From a virus: 21,170 nt of DNA. The DNA is taken from positions 1-21,170 of IMG/VR virus record IMGVR_UViG_3300043411_001902, one strand, 5' to 3'. The position numbers were made by a program, and so were the translations under genes. The notes under the pieces were generated by a model, which was not told where the DNA came from, did no database searches, and was given only the letters and a program-made list of their open reading frames with translations. Of the stretch, positions 5,944 through 14,385 are shown in pieces. The stretch's first letter is position 1, and each line of letters opens with the position of its first letter.

Positions 5944-6429
5944 ATGCCCCTGTCTACCGCCATCGCCTACGCCGTCGGAACGCTGACCGCGTCGGCCGCC
6001 CCCGCCAACACCAACACGGTGACCATCGGCGGGAAGGTGTACACCTACCAGACCACCCTGACCAACGTCGACGGCAACGTCGCCATCGGCGCGGATCTCG
6101 CAACCTCCCTCGCCAACCTCGCCGCGGCGATCAACCTCGGCGCCGGGTCGGGCACCGCCTACGCGGCGGCCATGACCGAGAACGGGCACGTGAAGGCCGT
6201 GGCGGGGGCCACCACGCTGGTGGTCACGGCCAAGGTGCCGGGGTCCGTCGGCAACTTCATCGCCACGACCGAGACCCACGCCAACGCGTCGTGGGGCGCG
6301 GCCACGCTGGCCAGCGGCTCCGGGTCGGTGTACCTCGCGATCCGCGAGATCGTGGCCACGCAGCAGGTCAACGCGGGCGTGCTCGACGATCTCGACCGTA
6401 TCAACGGGTCCTCCTTCAGCATCGGCTAA
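5944..6429 (+). CDS. Phage structural protein, 161 aa (tail/fibre-type module)
   Basis: The protein contains NTVTIGGKVYTYQTTL (about 21-36), then IGADLATSLANLAAAIN (about 44-60) and a Thr/Ala/Gly-rich C-terminal half. This pattern (TVTIGG-x-YT, then IG-x-S/T-LANLAAAIN) is a recurrent module in phage tail and fibre proteins; its precise role is not established. GAGG lies about 10 nt before the ATG. A longer frame back to 5875 has no ribosome site. It is next to the portal, so a head- or neck-associated fibre or decoration is possible. Confidence 0.6.
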   Translation: MPLSTAIAYAVGTLTASAAPANTNTVTIGGKVYTYQTTLTNVDGNVAIGADLATSLANLAAAINLGAGSGTAYAAAMTENGHVKAVAGATTLVVTAKVPGSVGNFIATTETHANASWGAATLASGSGSVYLAIREIVATQQVNAGVLDDLDRINGSSFSIG

Positions 6430-6432
6430 GGC

Positions 6433-8739
6433 GTGATCGACGAACCCGGCAACACGGCCATTCCCGACCCGGCCCGCTTCGAGGAGGACAGCGACGCGGG
6501 CGCGGCGCCGCCGGCCGAGGGGCCCATGAGCCCGGAGGATGTGCAGGCCACGGTCAAGCAGCTGGCCCAGCAGGCGGTGCAGTACATCGAGGAAGAGCTG
6601 GGCCCCCTCCGCGAGGAGGCGACCAAGTTCTACCTCGGCAAGCCGCTCGGCAACGAGGAGAAGGGCCGGTCGCAGATCATCTCGACGGACGTCCGGGACA
6701 CGGTCCTCGGCGTCATGCCGTCGCTGATGCGGGTCTTCCACGGCCCCGAGCGGACCGTGGAGCTGGTCCCGCGTACGGCGGAGAACGTGGCCGCGGCCGA
6801 GCAGGGGACGGACTACCTCTTCTACATCTACAACGAGGACAACCCCGGGTTCCTCGAGACCTACCAGTGGCTGCTCGACGGGTTCATCCGCAAGACGGGC
6901 GTCATGAAGTGGTGGTGGGAGGCGCAGGAGCGCATGGAGACGTACGCGCTCACCGGCCTGACGACGGAGCAGGTCCTGCTGCTCGGGCAGGACCCCGCCG
7001 TCGCGTCCTACCGCGTCACGAGCCCGCCGGACGCGTCGGGAGCGGCGCCCGCGTTCGTGGACGTCGAGGTCACGCGCCGGGTCAACGACGGCCGGGCGCG
7101 GTTCGAGTGCGTGCCGCCCGAGGAGGCCATCTGGAGCCGGAACGCGCGCACGGCCGAGACCGCCACGCTCTTCGGGCACCGCCGGACCATGTCCGTCGGG
7201 GAGGCGTACGCCCTCGGCGTCGCCGGCTGGGACGAGCTGCTCGAGCACGCGGGGGCCAACAGCGAGCTGGAGCTGAACGCCGAGAAGCTCGAACGAGAGG
7301 CCGCCAGCACGGTACTGGACGGGGACGGCGAGTCGGCCGATCCGTCGTCCAAGAGCATCACGATTTCGGAGCTGTGGGTCCGGATCGACCGGGACGGGGA
7401 CGGCATCCCCGAGCGGCGGAAGTTCTGGGCCCTCGGGCCGGACTTCCACCTCGTGGACGTCGAGGGGGAGCTGGCCAACAGCCTGCCCTTCGCGGTCTTC
7501 TGCCCGTACCCGGAGCCCCACACCCTCGTGGGCCAGAGCATGGCCGACATGACGATGGACATCCAGCGCATCAAGACGGCGCTGCTCCGCAACAACCTCG
7601 ACTCGCTCGGGCTGGCACTGCACCCGCGCATGTGGATGGTGGACGGCGCCGTCAACCCGAAGGACGCCATGAACACCGAGATCGGCGCGCTGATGCGAGT
7701 CAAGGCGCCGGGCATGCTGGGAGAGTTCGCGCACAGCTACGTGGGCAAGGAGTCGTTCCCGCTCCTGAGCTACATGGACGAGGTCAAGGAGCAGCGGACC
7801 GGCCAGACCAAGGCCAGCAACGGGCTCGACGCGGACGCACTCCAGTCGAGCACCAAGGCAGCGGTGGCGGCGACGCTCTCCGCGGCGCAGGCGCGTACCG
7901 AACTGCTGGCCCGGCTCTTCGCGGAGACGGCCTTCCGGCACTTCTTCAAGGGGCTCTACCAGCTGGTGAAGGAACATCAGGACGCGCCGCGGATGGTGCG
8001 GCTGCGCGGGAAGTTCGAGGCCATCGACCCGCGGCCGTGGGACGCCCACATGGACGTCCGGGTGGTCGTGGCGCTCGGCGCCGGCCTGACGGAAGACAAG
8101 CTGGCGGTCCTCGGCATGATCAAGCAGACGCAGGAGAGCATCCTGCAGCTGCTCGGCCCGGCCAATCCGCTGGTGACGCTCGACCAGTACCGGCACACGC
8201 TGGCGCGCATGGTCGAGCTGGGCGGCTTCCGGGACGTCGACAGTTACTTCCAGCCGATGACGCGGGAGCAGGGCCAGCAGCTGGCCCAGCAGGCCGCGCA
8301 GGCGCCGGCGCCGAAGGACCCGGCGACGATGCTGGCCGAGATCGAGATGCAGAAGGCGCAGGCGCAGCTGCAGATGGAGCAGCAGAAGCTCCAGCTGGAG
8401 GTGCAGAAGGCCATCTGGGATCACGAGCTGCGCCAGCGGGAGCAGGAGCAGGCGATGCTGCTCAAGACCCGCGAGCTGGAGCTGAAGTACCGCGCCGACA
8501 TCGACGAGGCGCAGATGCACGCGGCCATCGCGGGCAACAAGGCGGCCCTCGAGGCCGTGTCCCAGCGCCGGCAGGCCGAGACGGATGCGGCCCTGCGGCT
8601 GCACGAGATCGAGACCAATGCGGCTGTCAAGAAGCAGGAAGCGGCGGCGAAGGCCACCGCGTCCAAGTCCCTCAAGATCGAGCGCGGCAAGGATGGGCGC
8701 GTCTCGCATGTCATCACGGAATCCGGACCCGCGCAGTAA
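6433..8739 (+). CDS. Portal protein
   Basis: The 768-aa protein would form the dodecameric ring at the capsid vertex and dock the terminase. It matches large podophage portals: SQIISTDVRDTVLGVMPSLM (about 77-96), QGTDYLFYIYNEDNPGF, GFIRKTGVMKWWW and VGQSMADMTMDIQRIKTALL. After about residue 620 it becomes a long Gln/Glu/Ala-rich coiled coil with QLQMEQQKLQLEVQKA and MLLKTRELELKYRADIDEAQ. Such helical extensions form a portal barrel in related phages. The GTG at 6433, 3 nt after the previous stop, gives an Asp/Glu/Pro-rich leader. An ATG at 6526 (MSPEDVQ) is a possible alternative start. Confidence 0.9.
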   Translation: MIDEPGNTAIPDPARFEEDSDAGAAPPAEGPMSPEDVQATVKQLAQQAVQYIEEELGPLREEATKFYLGKPLGNEEKGRSQIISTDVRDTVLGVMPSLMRVFHGPERTVELVPRTAENVAAAEQGTDYLFYIYNEDNPGFLETYQWLLDGFIRKTGVMKWWWEAQERMETYALTGLTTEQVLLLGQDPAVASYRVTSPPDASGAAPAFVDVEVTRRVNDGRARFECVPPEEAIWSRNARTAETATLFGHRRTMSVGEAYALGVAGWDELLEHAGANSELELNAEKLEREAASTVLDGDGESADPSSKSITISELWVRIDRDGDGIPERRKFWALGPDFHLVDVEGELANSLPFAVFCPYPEPHTLVGQSMADMTMDIQRIKTALLRNNLDSLGLALHPRMWMVDGAVNPKDAMNTEIGALMRVKAPGMLGEFAHSYVGKESFPLLSYMDEVKEQRTGQTKASNGLDADALQSSTKAAVAATLSAAQARTELLARLFAETAFRHFFKGLYQLVKEHQDAPRMVRLRGKFEAIDPRPWDAHMDVRVVVALGAGLTEDKLAVLGMIKQTQESILQLLGPANPLVTLDQYRHTLARMVELGGFRDVDSYFQPMTREQGQQLAQQAAQAPAPKDPATMLAEIEMQKAQAQLQMEQQKLQLEVQKAIWDHELRQREQEQAMLLKTRELELKYRADIDEAQMHAAIAGNKAALEAVSQRRQAETDAALRLHEIETNAAVKKQEAAAKATASKSLKIERGKDGRVSHVITESGPAQ

Positions 8740-8751
8740 GGAGCGCACCTC

Positions 8752-9156
8752 ATGGCCAACAACCCTCACCTGAGCACGGCGGCGCGGAACGCCGCCCTCG
8801 ACACGCTCAACACCACCATCGGCTCCGGCGGGTTCCTCCGGATCTACAGCGGGACGCAGCCGGCGAACGCCAACGCGGCGCTGGGCGGCAACACCCAGCT
8901 GGCCGAGCTGGCGCTCTCGTCCTCGCCCTTCGCGGCGGCCGCGAGCGGCTCGGTGTCGATCAACACCGTGACCAACGACTCGAGCGCGGACGCGACCGGC
9001 ACGGCGTCGTTTGCCTCGCTGGTCACCAGCGGCGGCACGCGTGTGCTCGACCTGTCGGTTGGCCTGTCGTCCGCGGACGTCATCATCGACAACACGAGCA
9101 TCGTGGCCGGGCAGGTCGTCGCCTGCACCAGCCTGACCTTCTCGCTCCCGGCGTAA
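8752..9156 (+). CDS. Small virion (decoration/tail) protein, 134 aa
   Basis: Residues 26-50 (GGFLRIYSGTQPANANAAL, then TQLAELALS) fit a small phage virion protein family found beside tail and head genes. The rest is a Ser/Thr/Val-rich beta sandwich with no Cys pairs. GGAG lies about 9 nt before the ATG. It is 12 nt after the portal gene and 9 nt before the Gly-rich fibre, so co-expression is likely. No enzymatic role is suggested. Confidence 0.65.
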   Translation: MANNPHLSTAARNAALDTLNTTIGSGGFLRIYSGTQPANANAALGGNTQLAELALSSSPFAAAASGSVSINTVTNDSSADATGTASFASLVTSGGTRVLDLSVGLSSADVIIDNTSIVAGQVVACTSLTFSLPA

Positions 9157-9165
9157 GGCGGACCC

Positions 9166-10314
9166 ATGACGCTCATCACGGCGGACCGGGTCCTCGAGAC
9201 CTCGACCACGACCGGCACGGGAGCGCTCACGCTGGCGGGCGCTGTCACGGGCTTTCAGGCGTTCGGGGACGTCTGCGCGAACAACGACACCGCCCTGTAC
9301 TACGCGGAGGACGTGGACGCGGATGGCAATCCGAGCGGAGACTGGGAAGTCGGGCTCGGCACGTGGACCACGGGCGGGACCCTGACGCGGACCACGATCT
9401 ACGCCAGTTCGAACGGGGGTTCGGCGGTGAGCTGGGCCGCGGGCACGCGACGGGTGGGCCTCGGCCAGCCGGCCAAGCGTGCGGCCTTCCCGGATGTCCA
9501 GATCTTCACCGCGAACGGCACGTGGACGGACCCGGGCGGGGGTGCCAAGTGGACGCGCGTCTGCGTGGTCGGGGCCGGCGGTGGCGGCGGGAGCGGCCGG
9601 AAGGGCGCCGCGGCGTCGGTGCGGTGCGGCGGAGGCGGGGGCGGGGGCGGCGGGGTGTCGGTCCACGATTTCCCCACGGCGACGCTCGGAGGCACGGTTA
9701 CGGTCACCGTGCCGGGGACCAAGGCAGGCGGCGCGGCTCAGACGACCAACTCCACCAACGGCAGCGCCGGTACGACGGGCGCTGCGACCACGTTCGGGTC
9801 GTTCCTCAAGGGGTCTGGCGGTACCAACGGCGGTGGTGGTACCAGCTCGGCGGGCACCGCGGGCACCGCGGGCACCGGGCTCTACCCCGGTGGCGCGGGT
9901 GCCGCGGCGTCCGGCACGGGCGCGGCGGGAGCCGCGGCGGCTGCGGTCAACCTGATCGGCGCGTCGGGCGGTGGCAGTGGCGGTGGCCTCACCTCGGGCA
10001 ACGCGCAGTCTGCCGGGGGCGCGGGCGGGACGGTGGGCGGCAACATGCTCGGGACCACGCTGACCGGTGGCACCGCGGGCACGGCCGGCGGGACCGCCGG
10101 CGGCGCGGGCAACACGGTCGGCTCGCAGTCCCCCACCGGGGGCTCTGGCGGCGGCGGAGGCGGGAGCAACCTCACGGGCAACGGAGGCGCGGGCGGCAAC
10201 GGTGGCAACTACGGTGCGGGCGGCGGTGGCGGCGGGGCGGCCGTTGACTCGGTCGGCAACAGCGGGGCCGGAGGCGCGGGCGCCGGGGGTCTCTGTATCG
10301 CGGTGAGCTGGTAG
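9166..10314 (+). CDS. Tail fibre / receptor-binding protein with long Gly-rich domain
   Basis: In the 382-aa protein, residues 1-105 carry a fibre-type N-terminal module (DRVLETSTTTGTGALTLAGA, then AGTRRVGLGQPAKRAAF). Residues 112-140 (FTANGTWTDPGGGAKWTRV, then CVVGAGGGGG) are the usual entry to a glycine-rich receptor-binding region. The remaining 240 residues are runs of GG, GGG, GTAGTAG and GGAGG. They end in LCIAVSW, the closing strand seen in such domains. Glycine-rich adhesins of T-even-like phages pack polyglycine II helices and bind hosts through the loops. A similar fold here is inference. Confidence 0.75.
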   Translation: MTLITADRVLETSTTTGTGALTLAGAVTGFQAFGDVCANNDTALYYAEDVDADGNPSGDWEVGLGTWTTGGTLTRTTIYASSNGGSAVSWAAGTRRVGLGQPAKRAAFPDVQIFTANGTWTDPGGGAKWTRVCVVGAGGGGGSGRKGAAASVRCGGGGGGGGGVSVHDFPTATLGGTVTVTVPGTKAGGAAQTTNSTNGSAGTTGAATTFGSFLKGSGGTNGGGGTSSAGTAGTAGTGLYPGGAGAAASGTGAAGAAAAAVNLIGASGGGSGGGLTSGNAQSAGGAGGTVGGNMLGTTLTGGTAGTAGGTAGGAGNTVGSQSPTGGSGGGGGGSNLTGNGGAGGNGGNYGAGGGGGGAAVDSVGNSGAGGAGAGGLCIAVSW

Positions 10315-10334
10315 CCCGGGAAGGCTAAGCACGC

Positions 10335-11396
10335 ATGCAGCTCGGGCGCGGTCCTCTCAGCAGCACCCCGATCAGCGCCGCGCTCCGACAGGGAGTTAGC
10401 GGCGCGGATCGGACGTTGTCGGACGGCGGCGCGAGCTACAGTTACAGCGCGGCTGGCGCGGCCACGGTCCGGATCGTCCTGACGGCTGGCGGCGCGAGCT
10501 ACAGTTACAGCGCGGCCGGCGTCTCGCAGGTCCGGGTCACCCTGTCGGATGGCGGCGCGAGCTACAGCTACAGCGCGACCGGCGTCTCGCAGGTCCGGGT
10601 CACCCTGTCGGATGGCGGCGCGAGCTACAGCTACAGCGCGACCGGGAACGTCACGGTGGGCGCGGGCGCGCCCGACCGGACGTTGTCAGACGGTGGCGCG
10701 AGCTACAGCTACAGCGCGGCCGGCGTGGCCACGGTCCGGATCGCCCTGACGGCCGGTGGCGCGAGCTACAGCTACAGCGCGGCCGGTGTCTCGCAGGTCC
10801 GGGTGACCCTGACGGCTGGGGGCGCGAGCTACAGCTACAGCGCGATCGGTGCCTCGCAGGTGCGCGTCACGCTGACGGCTGGCGGGGCTGCCTATACCTA
10901 CGTGGCGGCGGGCGAGGTGCTCATCGTGAGCACGCGCGTCCTCTCGGACGGTGGAGCTGCATATGCCTACGCCGCAACGGGCGAGCTGCGGGGACCCGGC
11001 ACGGCAGCGATCGGCGGCGGGAGGCCGCGGCGCGTGCTGCTGGCCGAGTGGCTGGCCCGGGAAGCGCTGGAGCGCAAGCTCCGCAAGCGCCGCGGGCAGG
11101 CGCCGCGCCGCCGGCCGGTTCCCGTCGAGCTGCTCGAGGGGGAACCGCTCGAGCTGATCGTCTGGGCGGACGAGACGGCGCTGCCGGTGGCGGTGCCGCC
11201 GGCCCTGACGGCCCAGCTGGCGCGGGCGCTCGAGGCGATGACGCCGGAGCAGCTGGTCTATCGGCGCCTGCAGGGTCGGGCCCAGCTCCGGTACACGGTC
11301 GAGGGGAGCCTGCGGGGCCCGGCCGGCCTGCGGATGGACGATGTGGAGGACCTGAGTGAGATCACGCTGATGCTGAGCCTACTGGGGGATGCGTGA
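10335..11396 (+). CDS. Repeat protein with nine approximately 21-residue Ser/Tyr beta repeats
   Basis: The 353-aa protein has about nine tandem units of the form LSDGGASYSYSAAGVSQVRVT (residues about 27-218; 63 bp per unit, some nearly identical in DNA). Two units carry short insertions (after repeats 4 and 8), and the last two are diverged (GGAAYTYVAAG, GGAAYAYAATG). The C-terminal part is different: a basic helix (LAREALERKLRKRRGQAPRR), then an acidic/hydrophobic region ending DLSEITLMLSLL. The repeats probably form stacked beta strands, as in fibre shafts; the C-terminus could attach to the virion. Function not recognised. It overlaps the next gene by 4 nt. Confidence 0.7.
   Translation: MQLGRGPLSSTPISAALRQGVSGADRTLSDGGASYSYSAAGAATVRIVLTAGGASYSYSAAGVSQVRVTLSDGGASYSYSATGVSQVRVTLSDGGASYSYSATGNVTVGAGAPDRTLSDGGASYSYSAAGVATVRIALTAGGASYSYSAAGVSQVRVTLTAGGASYSYSAIGASQVRVTLTAGGAAYTYVAAGEVLIVSTRVLSDGGAAYAYAATGELRGPGTAAIGGGRPRRVLLAEWLAREALERKLRKRRGQAPRRRPVPVELLEGEPLELIVWADETALPVAVPPALTAQLARALEAMTPEQLVYRRLQGRAQLRYTVEGSLRGPAGLRMDDVEDLSEITLMLSLLGDA
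10410..10985 (+). repeat. 63-bp tandem repeats within the coding region
   Basis: GGCGCGAGCTACAG(C/T)TACAGCG recurs about every 63 bp, seven times between about 10429 and 10842, with two weaker units after that. Third-position differences are few, so the units are recent or are homogenised by recombination. Confidence 0.85.
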
Positions 11397-11653
11397 GTGC
11401 AGAGCAGGAGCGGTACGAGCGTGGAGAGCGCGCGAGGATCATTCTCTCCGATCCGCTGGTGCGGGAGCTGCTGCTCGACATCGAGCGGGAGATCGTCACG
11501 CAGTGGATCGCCGCGGCGGCGCCCGACAAGCGGGAACGGGCCCACGCGCAGATCAACGCTGTCCGGTGGCTGCGAGAACGCCTCGAGCTGTCGGTGCAGC
11601 AGGGGGAACACTCTGCGCTGCTTCTCCAGAATGAGGATGAGCAGGAAAGCTAG
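11393..11653 (+). CDS. Small helical protein upstream of scaffold, 86 aa
   Basis: GTG start in a GTGA overlap with the preceding stop. Almost all helical and highly charged: ERYERGERARIILSDPLV, LLLDIEREIVTQWI, then HAQINAVRWLRERLELSVQQ. Small helical proteins of this shape often precede scaffold and capsid genes in podophages; their role in head assembly has not been shown. Function not assigned. Confidence 0.65.
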   Translation: MSAEQERYERGERARIILSDPLVRELLLDIEREIVTQWIAAAAPDKRERAHAQINAVRWLRERLELSVQQGEHSALLLQNEDEQES

Positions 11654-11683
11654 GACTCCCCCACTTCAAAGAGGATCGCTATC

Positions 11684-12691
11684 ATGGACAAGGATCAGCA
11701 GGACGACAGCACCGGCGAGTCGCTGACTGTCGAGCAGGCTGGTGAGAACCTTGCGTCGTTGTTCGGAGACTCCGAGTTGTTCGAGGATACCTCCGAGGAG
11801 CGGACGCCGCAGGACAAGGACGAGGCCGAGGCCGCGTCCGGGGACGAAGGTGACGTCCCCGCGAAGGACGCCGACGGGGAGGACTCCGCGGAGGCCGGTG
11901 AGGGGGACCAGACGCCCGCGGTGCGGGTGTTCAAGGACTCCCGGGGCAACGAGTACGAGTTGCCCACCGAGCTGCACGAGGAGATCGAGAAGGGTACCCT
12001 CCGGCAGTCGGACTACACCAAGAAGACGCAGGAGCTGGCCGAACGCCGCCGGGCCATCGAGACGGAGACGGCGCAGGCCAAGCAGGAGCGGGCCGAGGTC
12101 GCGGCCACGCTGACCAAGCTGCGGCAGATCGTCGAGACGCAGATGCCCGCGGAACCGGACTGGCAGAAGCTGGCCGCCGAGAACCCCGAGGCATTTCCCG
12201 AGACGTTCGCCCGGTGGAAGAGCACGGCCGACCGCCTCGCGAAGGTGCAGGCGGCGGAGGAGGAGGCAGCGGCGCGGGTGCACGCTGATCTCCAGAAGGA
12301 ACTCGAGGTCCGCATGCAGGAGGAGGCCGAGAAGCTCGCGGCGGCCTTGCCCGCGTGGGCCGACCCGAAGCAGGGACCCGTGGCCCGGCAGAGGCTGGTG
12401 TCGTACGCCGAGAAGATCGGGTACACGCCGCAGCAGCTGGGGCAGGTGCGGGACCACCGACTGATCGTGCTGCTCGACAAGGCGCGGCAGTTCGATGAAC
12501 TGAAGGCGACGGCGGCGAAGCCGGGGGCCGTGCCGGCCAAGAAGGTGGCGGCGCGTATCACCCTGAAGCCCGGGTCGTCGCAGGACAGCAAGCCGAAGGT
12601 AACCGACGCCGCACGTGCGAACATGCGGCTCGCGAAGACGGGCAGCGCGGAAGACGCTGCCGCAGCTTTCCTCGCCAGCGGCATCCTCTAG
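11684..12691 (+). CDS. Scaffolding protein (predicted)
   Basis: The 335-aa protein is strongly acidic through residue about 80 (rich in D, E, S). A conserved-looking VRVFKDSRGNEYELP follows, then GTLRQSDYTKKTQELAERRR (about 105-124), and a long coiled coil with Glu/Lys/Ala (about 110-220). The Lys/Arg-richer C-terminus is ARANMRLAKTGSAEDAAAAF (about 311-330), a typical helix for binding capsid subunits. It lies directly upstream of the capsid gene, as is usual. The protein would guide prohead assembly and be lost on packaging. AGAGGA lies about 9 nt before the ATG. Confidence 0.85.
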   Translation: MDKDQQDDSTGESLTVEQAGENLASLFGDSELFEDTSEERTPQDKDEAEAASGDEGDVPAKDADGEDSAEAGEGDQTPAVRVFKDSRGNEYELPTELHEEIEKGTLRQSDYTKKTQELAERRRAIETETAQAKQERAEVAATLTKLRQIVETQMPAEPDWQKLAAENPEAFPETFARWKSTADRLAKVQAAEEEAAARVHADLQKELEVRMQEEAEKLAAALPAWADPKQGPVARQRLVSYAEKIGYTPQQLGQVRDHRLIVLLDKARQFDELKATAAKPGAVPAKKVAARITLKPGSSQDSKPKVTDAARANMRLAKTGSAEDAAAAFLASGIL

Positions 12692-12725
12692 GGGCCGCCG
12701 GCTCACGTAAGAAAGGAGTCGCCCC

Positions 12726-13691
12726 ATGGCGATTCTCACGAACACGGTTCAGACGTACGACCGCAAGGGTCTGCGCGAGAGCCTCTCGAACATGATCTAC
12801 AACATCTCCCCGACGGAGGTGCCGTTCATGTCGAACGCCGGGCGCGGTTCGGCCAAGGCGACGCTGGAAGAGTGGCAGACCGACGCGCTGGCCGCGGTCG
12901 ACACCGCGAACCGCGCCATCGAAGGTGACGACATCACCACCTTCCCGTCGGACTCGGCCACCACGCGGGTGGGCAACTACCTGCAGATCAGCCGCAAGCT
13001 GGTCATCGTGTCCGACACCGTCGAGGAGGTGGACAAGGCCGGCCGGAAGTCCGAGGAGGCCCTGCAGCTGGCCAAGCGCGCGAAGGAACTCAAGCGCGAC
13101 ATGGAGGCCATCTGCCTCGACAATCAGGCGGGCTCGGCGGGCTCCAGCTCGACCGGCCGCCAGATCGCGACCCTCGGCGCGTGGGCGAAGACCAACGTCG
13201 ACAAGGACGCGGGCGGCACCAACCCGACGTACACCACGGGCGTGCCGAACGCGGCCCGGACCGACGGGACCGTCCGGACCTTCACCGAGACGATCCTGAA
13301 GGCCGTGATGCAGTCCTGCTTCAACAACGGGGCGAACCCGGACACCCTGATGGTCGGCCCCTTCAACAAGGGTATCGTGAGCGCCTTCACCGGCATCGCG
13401 ACCAAGACCATCCAGCAGACGGCCGTCAAGGCCAGTGCCATCATCGGGGCCGCGGACTTCTACGTCTCCGACTTCGGCACGCTGGCGGTGGTCGCCAACC
13501 GCTTCCAGCGGGAGCGGGACGCGTGGTTCCTCGACTTCTCGTACGTCAGCGTGGCGTTCCTCCGGAAGTTCCGGACCACGAAGCTGGCGAAGACCGGCGA
13601 CGCCGAGAAGCGCATGATCGTGGCCGAGTGGACCCTCAAGGTCCACAACGAGGCGGCGCTGGGCCTCGCGGCGGACCTCAAGACCAGCTGA
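12726..13691 (+). CDS. Major capsid protein, SU10/DUF5309-like
   Basis: The 321-aa shell subunit has an HK97-like fold in the SU10-type family. Diagnostic stretches: RESLSNMIYNISPTEVPFMS (about 18-37), TLEEWQTDALA (about 45-55), VGNYLQISRKLVIVSDTVEE (about 83-102), RAKELKRDMEAICLDNQ and, near the end, FLDFSYVSVAFLRKF and WTLKVHNEAALGLA. AGGAG is 7 nt before the ATG. A strong hairpin follows the stop. Family choice is confident from motifs; no protease or fused prohead domain is visible. Confidence 0.92.
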   Translation: MAILTNTVQTYDRKGLRESLSNMIYNISPTEVPFMSNAGRGSAKATLEEWQTDALAAVDTANRAIEGDDITTFPSDSATTRVGNYLQISRKLVIVSDTVEEVDKAGRKSEEALQLAKRAKELKRDMEAICLDNQAGSAGSSSTGRQIATLGAWAKTNVDKDAGGTNPTYTTGVPNAARTDGTVRTFTETILKAVMQSCFNNGANPDTLMVGPFNKGIVSAFTGIATKTIQQTAVKASAIIGAADFYVSDFGTLAVVANRFQRERDAWFLDFSYVSVAFLRKFRTTKLAKTGDAEKRMIVAEWTLKVHNEAALGLAADLKTS

Positions 13692-13708
13692 CCGTAGGAC
13701 GCAGCAAG

Positions 13709-13741
13709 GGGGCGGAGCGCCACGACAGGGCGCCCCGCCCC
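13709..13741 (+). terminator. Strong stem-loop after the capsid gene
   Basis: GGGGCGGAGCGCC (13709-13721) pairs with GGCGCCCCGCCCC (13729-13741) over 13 positions with one A/C mismatch and a 7-nt loop. A pyrimidine-rich stretch (TTCTTCTCC) follows. It is 17 nt past the capsid stop. It may be a partial terminator that keeps capsid mRNA high relative to downstream genes, or a 3'-protecting structure. Confidence 0.65.
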
Positions 13742-13776
13742 GCAGTTCTTCTCCACTTTCTACAAGGGACAACATC

Positions 13777-14385
13777 ATGGCGCGGACCTCTTGGGTCTAC
13801 CGGCTGCTCCCCGCGGTGGCATTCGTGGCGGTGCTGGCCCCCTTTACGGTCGCCCGTCGCGTCGATGACTGGCTCGAGCGGCGCGGCGCCGCTCGCGCCG
13901 AGATCGCGCGGGTGCAGGCCGAAAACGCGGTGCTGACGGCGCGCGCGCACGAGTGGCAGGCAGCCTATGAGGCGTTCCGCGCGGAACGCGCGACGCGGGA
14001 CACCGTGCTCCAGACCCGGATCATCCGGGTGCAGGCTGCGCCCGTCCCCGCCGACTGCGAGTCAGTGACGGCCCCGCGCGATAGCATCATTACGGAACTG
14101 CGGCAGGACAACGGGCGGCTCGCGAGTCGCCTTGACGCCGAGATCCAGCACTCGGCGGAGTTACTGGCCGGCCTCGAGGCGACGGCCCCGGTGCTCGACA
14201 CGGCGTCGGCGGTGCTCCGCGACGCGCCGGTGCGCCCGTCGCTCTGGCAGCGGCTCAAGCCCGAGATCCGGCTCGGTGTCGGCGTCGGGGTGACCTACGC
14301 GCTCGACGAGCCGGAGCGGCCGGTGCGCGAGCGCTTCCACGTGGGACCCAATCTCAGCGTGTCGGCTTCATGGAGGGTCTGGTGA
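13777..14385 (+). CDS. Membrane-anchored coiled-coil protein with C-terminal beta hairpin (spanin-like candidate)
   Basis: The 202-aa protein has one membrane helix near the N-terminus (about 8-26, YRLLPAVAFVAVLAPFTV), then a charged Ala/Arg/Glu coiled coil with a central RDTVLQTRIIRVQAAPVP segment and one Cys (about residue 90). The end reads RLGVGVGVTYAL, then a turn, then GPNLSVSASWRVW, an alternating pattern finishing in an aromatic, like the last strands of outer-membrane barrels. This topology (inner membrane, periplasmic rod, outer-membrane-like end) suggests an envelope-spanning lysis protein. That is inference; it lies far from holin/endolysin. A virion or surface protein is also possible. 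Confidence 0.6.
   Translation: MARTSWVYRLLPAVAFVAVLAPFTVARRVDDWLERRGAARAEIARVQAENAVLTARAHEWQAAYEAFRAERATRDTVLQTRIIRVQAAPVPADCESVTAPRDSIITELRQDNGRLASRLDAEIQHSAELLAGLEATAPVLDTASAVLRDAPVRPSLWQRLKPEIRLGVGVGVTYALDEPERPVRERFHVGPNLSVSASWRVW
14372..14377 (+). promoter_or_regulatory. Shine-Dalgarno site deciding the start of the next gene
   Basis: GGAGGG lies 4 nt before a GTG at 14382, inside the end of the preceding gene. It favours that GTG over the ATG at 14370, which has no such site. Confidence 0.6.

Noticed and set aside
5727-10332. Two open frames of about 1500 codons, one per strand, across the portal and fibre genes
   Set aside because: High G+C lowers stop frequency. Both translate to Arg/Gly/Ala/Pro-rich sequence with no domain and cover several well-supported genes, so they are shadows.
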